Below, in pieces: positions 60,392 through 64,000 of a DNA stretch of 64,000 nucleotides. The stretch spans positions 36,492,374 through 36,556,373 of the forward strand of contig NC_044916.1 of assembly GCF_003576645.1 (NCBI RefSeq), given 5' to 3'. How positions within the stretch are numbered: position 1 is the first letter of the stretch; every line of letters starts with the position of its first letter. This DNA comes from Ipomoea triloba (lineage: Eukaryota > Streptophyta > Magnoliopsida > Solanales > Convolvulaceae). Below the pieces are notes generated by a model. It saw only the letters and a program-made list of their open reading frames with translations. It searched no databases and was not told the origin of the DNA. The translations under genes and the position numbers were made by a program.

Positions 60392-62575
60392 ATGGAGCGC
60401 CACTTCCAACAAAATTCACCTCAACCACACCAGCGGTCCATGCCCTTCAGGTAAACATCACTTCCAATTTCTCAAAAATCCAATCTTTTTCCAATTGTTG
60501 ATTATCATTTTCTTCTTCGCATTTCTCTCAGAGATATGCATAACAGCATGAACGGTCAAATTTCACCGCCGGTCGTTTATTTCGACGGCTCAAACCTCCC
60601 CGATCGGTCTCAGCATCCTCCTTACGTCCCTCCGTGTACGATATGTGTATATATTTGTTCACATTTCAGCTAATTAGGCTTTAATTCGGTTTTCTTCTTG
60701 AAAGTTGGGTTTTTTATTTTTTGGGGTTTTGGGTGGCAGTTCAAGTGGTTGGGTTAGTGCCTGTTCCAGTGGAGGAAGCTACGCTGGATTTGCAGTGGAA
60801 TTATGGGTTGGAAGCGAAGAAGAGACCCGAAGAGCAGGATTTTCTAGAGAACAATTCTCAGATATCTTCAGTGGACTTCTTGCAGCGGCGCTCAGTGTCC
60901 ACTGGGCTCGGCTTGTCTCTCGACAATGGCCGACTGGCATCATCTGGGGACTCATCTTTTCTCGGTCTGTCAGGGGATGACATTGAACGGAAGTTACAGA
61001 GCCTTGATGCTGAAATTGATAGATACGTTAAGCTCCAGGTCTGCTTCAATTCATCTGAAAAAAAAAATTTGAAAGTTACATGCTTTTTGTTTAATAATGT
61101 GTACATTTGCTGCTTGCTTGACCTATTTCTTGTTTTTATTTGTTTCTCTTTTGTGTGCAAGTGACTTTGGGATTTTCTGAAAGCTAGGGTTTTGGTTTCC
61201 AGTATACATTGTTAAGAATGCTATCCTTTTCCTGCCTAGAAGTGATACTTCTTCTGGTGGATTTTTGTACAAATGATGATTGCAAGCCACTGGTTTCATT
61301 CATTGGCAGCCTGCTTATTTTTTTTCCTTTTTTTTATTTCTTCTCTTTTCTTGCTGCTATTTTTACACGTGCTTTACTGATTTTGTAATGTGAATGAGTG
61401 AGATAAATATATCTTCTGGAAAGCACTTCCTTGACAAACACAAGTCTTCTAACACATTGCAGTCCTCTAGAATTTTCCCCTTTCGGGGCACACACTGAAA
61501 TTGACAATTTGCTACATCAGACCTGGTATAAGCAGCTTATACTTGATACTTCCATTAAGAAAACACTATTTACTTCAGGCAATTCATACAAGTATCGTGG
61601 ATATTATGCTTTACATTTGCAGCATATTTATGGCTAGGTGAATGGAATGTTGACCTTGAAGCTGCAGTTTTTAATATAATTATTAAGTACCACATTGTGT
61701 TTGTATCTTATGGTTGATTCATTTGACTGATTTGAGTGTTCTATAATGTGGTCACATGTTGTTGACTTATTGCTACATTTTTAAGTTTTAGAGATCACTA
61801 TTGCTATTTTGTTTATATCCTAACATTCCAATATGGGGATATACTTGTGAGGTCAAATTTTACATCTTCATTGATGGATTATGATCGAAATTGAGAATCT
61901 TGTTTTCTAGGCAAAGCTAAATACACCCGATAGAAGTACCGAGTACCTACTACTTAGTGAATGCATTTTCTGTAACCTTAGACTTTGTGTTCTTTTAATG
62001 ATGGGTTTTGTTATTCATTTCTGTCTTATTTTTTTGTGATCTGGAAGGGTGATCAATTAAGGCAGGCTATACTAGAGAAGGTGCAGGCAAGTCAACTCCA
62101 GACTATCTCCTATCTTGAAGAAAAGATCATTCAAAAGCTACATGAGAAAGAGGCAGAGGCTGAATACACCAACAAAAAAAATTTGGAGCTTGAAATACAA
62201 ATGGAAAAACTATCTATGGAGGCTGAGGCTTGGCAACAGCGAGCCAAATACAATGAAAACCTGATTCACACACTCAAGTTCAATTTACAGCAGGTTTATG
62301 CTCAAAATATAGATAGTAAAGAAGGATGTGGTGATAGTGAGGTGGATGATACAGCATCCTGTTGTAATGGGCGTGCCATTGATTTTCACTTGCTTTCCCA
62401 GGATAAAAATGGAATGAAGAAGTTGATGACTTGTAAATTTTGTAGAGTCAATGAAGTATGCATGCTACTTTTGCCCTGTAGGCATCTCTGCCTTTGTAAA
62501 GAATGTGAAAGTAAGCTTAGGCTTTGTCCTTTGTGTCAGTCCAGTAAATACCTAGGTATGGAAGTTTATATGTAA
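60392..62575 (+). CDS. BOI-related RING E3 ubiquitin ligase (S-RNase-binding-protein family)
   Basis: Four exons: 60392-60450, 60532-60635, 60740-61038 and 62048-62575, giving 329 residues. The first two exons are small and lie outside any long open frame. They were placed by frame-keeping GT-AG joins that yield MERHFQQN...RDMHNSMNGQ...PPYVPPFQVVGLVP. Conserved blocks follow: LQWNYGLE, FLENNSQISSVDFLQRRSVSTGLGLSLDN, then the coiled-coil WRD region (about 155-245) and DSEVDDTASCCNG. The C-terminal RING (C283, C286, C298, H300 and later CLC, C307, C314, C317) ends PLCQSSKYLGMEVYM. These ligases ubiquitinate targets such as the MYB BOS1 and restrain DELLA outputs, cell death and stress responses in Arabidopsis (known for BOI and BRG1-3). 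Which BRG this corresponds to is not settled. Confidence 0.92.
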
Positions 62576-63981
62576 TTAAATAATATGAATCAGTCTGATA
62601 GTCGACATTACCTCGGTGACTATTTTTCCATTCTGCTTTCTTTGTTGACTTGTTACTTATTTTCAGCACCTCTAAGTATTAGTTCAGTGCTATATCTGTT
62701 TTACCATTCATTTAGTTGGCTTTCTAGATGTATATATGTTTTTGTTGCTGTGAAACTGTCCTAGTAAAATCCTTTTGCTTATCCTTGAATGCTATACAAC
62801 TAGTACAACTATTAACTATAGAGCTTTTGAACTTCCAGCATAGTTTCATTCCAATCAACTGCTTGTCCTCAAAAGAAGTCCTCCAGTAGGTGTTGATGCC
62901 ATATGTAATGCCTTCTGGAGTAGGTTTCATAAAAAAACCCGACATTCTTTTATTCTTGTTTACTTGGAAAGCCAAGGAAAGCTATGATAAATTTGTTTTG
63001 TGTGTCAGGTTCAGAGTTTAAGAAGCTTATTATTGTTTATCTGCTATCAGAAGTCTAGGTGGTTGTTAGGTGAGGAAGTGATGGTGAAGCTTCATAAATC
63101 GTCGGTGAATAGGAAATAATCCATTAATCCTTGAAGATTGCAATTTTTTGTTCAGACTATGATATGGCTATCTTAAACTTTAGGGTATTTTTCAGTCACA
63201 AGCTTCTTGGTTCTTGGTCATTTTTGGTGAATGGATATATGCCTCAGATAGTCCGATCATGATTCTTGGTATTGAATGCCTTTCTTGTTATCAATGCCAT
63301 TGACCTGGTAAAAATATTGAGCTAGAGAAATGGATGAATGTATTAGGTACTAAAATGCACAGTAATTTTATTAGTGTCTTTGATATCTGAAGGTTTTTCT
63401 TGTCGCCACTTGGCAATGACATTGTAATTTTCATGTCCAGCGAAATGGATGAAGGTCTACTCTGCAAGCAGGTTGAATCAGGTATTGGTTTTCACTGATT
63501 TCTATAAGCACATTCTGTACATTGAGTTAGCTAAAGGTTTTTTATTTGATTTGGTTGCATTTTCGAGTGCCATTTTTACTCGTCTATTTTATGGAATATT
63601 CATGCCTATTGATTCCTTTACCCGTTGTTGGACTGTTAAAATCAACTGACGGTGTCTTTAGGCTGAAAAGCAGTTGTTTTATTATTACGTTAGAATATTC
63701 ATGCTTAGTGATTCCTTTAGCTGGAGTGTTGGAATGCTAAAATCAAGAAATAAACTATTCGAGAATGTTTTCAGATTGAAATTTGAAATGTGTGCATGGT
63801 AATGGTCATGCGTAACAGAGTAACAGACATGAACTATTGGTAGAGCTGACTGTAATTATCTTTTGTGCTTGTGGCTACTAAAGGGTCTTTTGTCTCATCA
63901 TGCTTTTTTCCTGCTGGGGATTGTCAAAGATGGATGTTTTATAATACATAGAATCGAAGATAGATATGCAGATACTAAAGA
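62576..63981. other. BOI-type gene 3' flank, no other gene seen
   Basis: The start of this region is probably 3' untranslated sequence. The short open frames have no known domain. Confidence 0.5.
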
Positions 63982-64000
63982 GGGGGGGGGGGGGGGGGGG
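63982..64000. other. Poly(G) run at the window end
   Basis: Nineteen consecutive G residues in otherwise AT-rich sequence, right at the edge. This is probably a contig end created by sequencing error rather than genomic sequence. Confidence 0.7.

Overview
The window is nuclear DNA of a flowering plant. It is AT-rich, has long intergenic stretches full of short non-autonomous transposons, and carries intron-split genes of plant-specific families. The proteins look eudicot, and an asterid is a plausible guess, but no species can be named from sequence alone.

Layout. Positions 1-9,100 are mostly intergenic, with a possible first exon of a minus-strand gene at the left edge, two MITE-type insertions, a 901-base assembly gap, and then a complete WOX4 homeobox gene (7,810-9,034). 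A nine-exon cytoplasmic poly(A)-binding protein gene lies at 10,724-14,539, followed by about 7 kb without a gene. From 21.6 to 37 kb come an RHG1A/MBR-like RING-H2 E3 ligase (23,110-26,890), a SPATULA/ALCATRAZ-type bHLH (29,744-32,448) and a receptor-like kinase of the At1g01540/At4g01330 type (34,133-36,910). From 39 to 58.4 kb lies a cluster of three intronless subtilases of the SBT1.9/tomato SBT3 type. Two are adjacent, and the third is separated by 11 kb that includes a 4.6 kb Helitron with a Mutator-like element inside it. A BOI-related RING E3 ligase (60,392-62,575) closes the window, which ends in a run of G that is probably artefactual.

The genes do not form a pathway. They are an ordinary block of plant genes: two regulators of meristem and carpel/fruit development (WOX4, SPT/ALC), an RNA-binding housekeeping protein, two unrelated ubiquitin ligases, a kinase and secreted proteases. 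From memory, RING, ALC and SBT1.9 genes are also close together at the end of Arabidopsis chromosome 5, so part of the order may be ancestral.

The most useful second-look items are: four staggered, perfect, exactly 42-bp duplications inside the Mutator-like element, which are best read as an assembly error; the Helitron and its nested insertion; two SINEs of one family that both carry target-site duplications, plus a different SINE in a subtilase promoter; a probable GC-AG intron and oligo(A) tracts in the PABP gene; and a block upstream of the third subtilase that recurs where no gene now follows. I found no convincing new multi-gene system.
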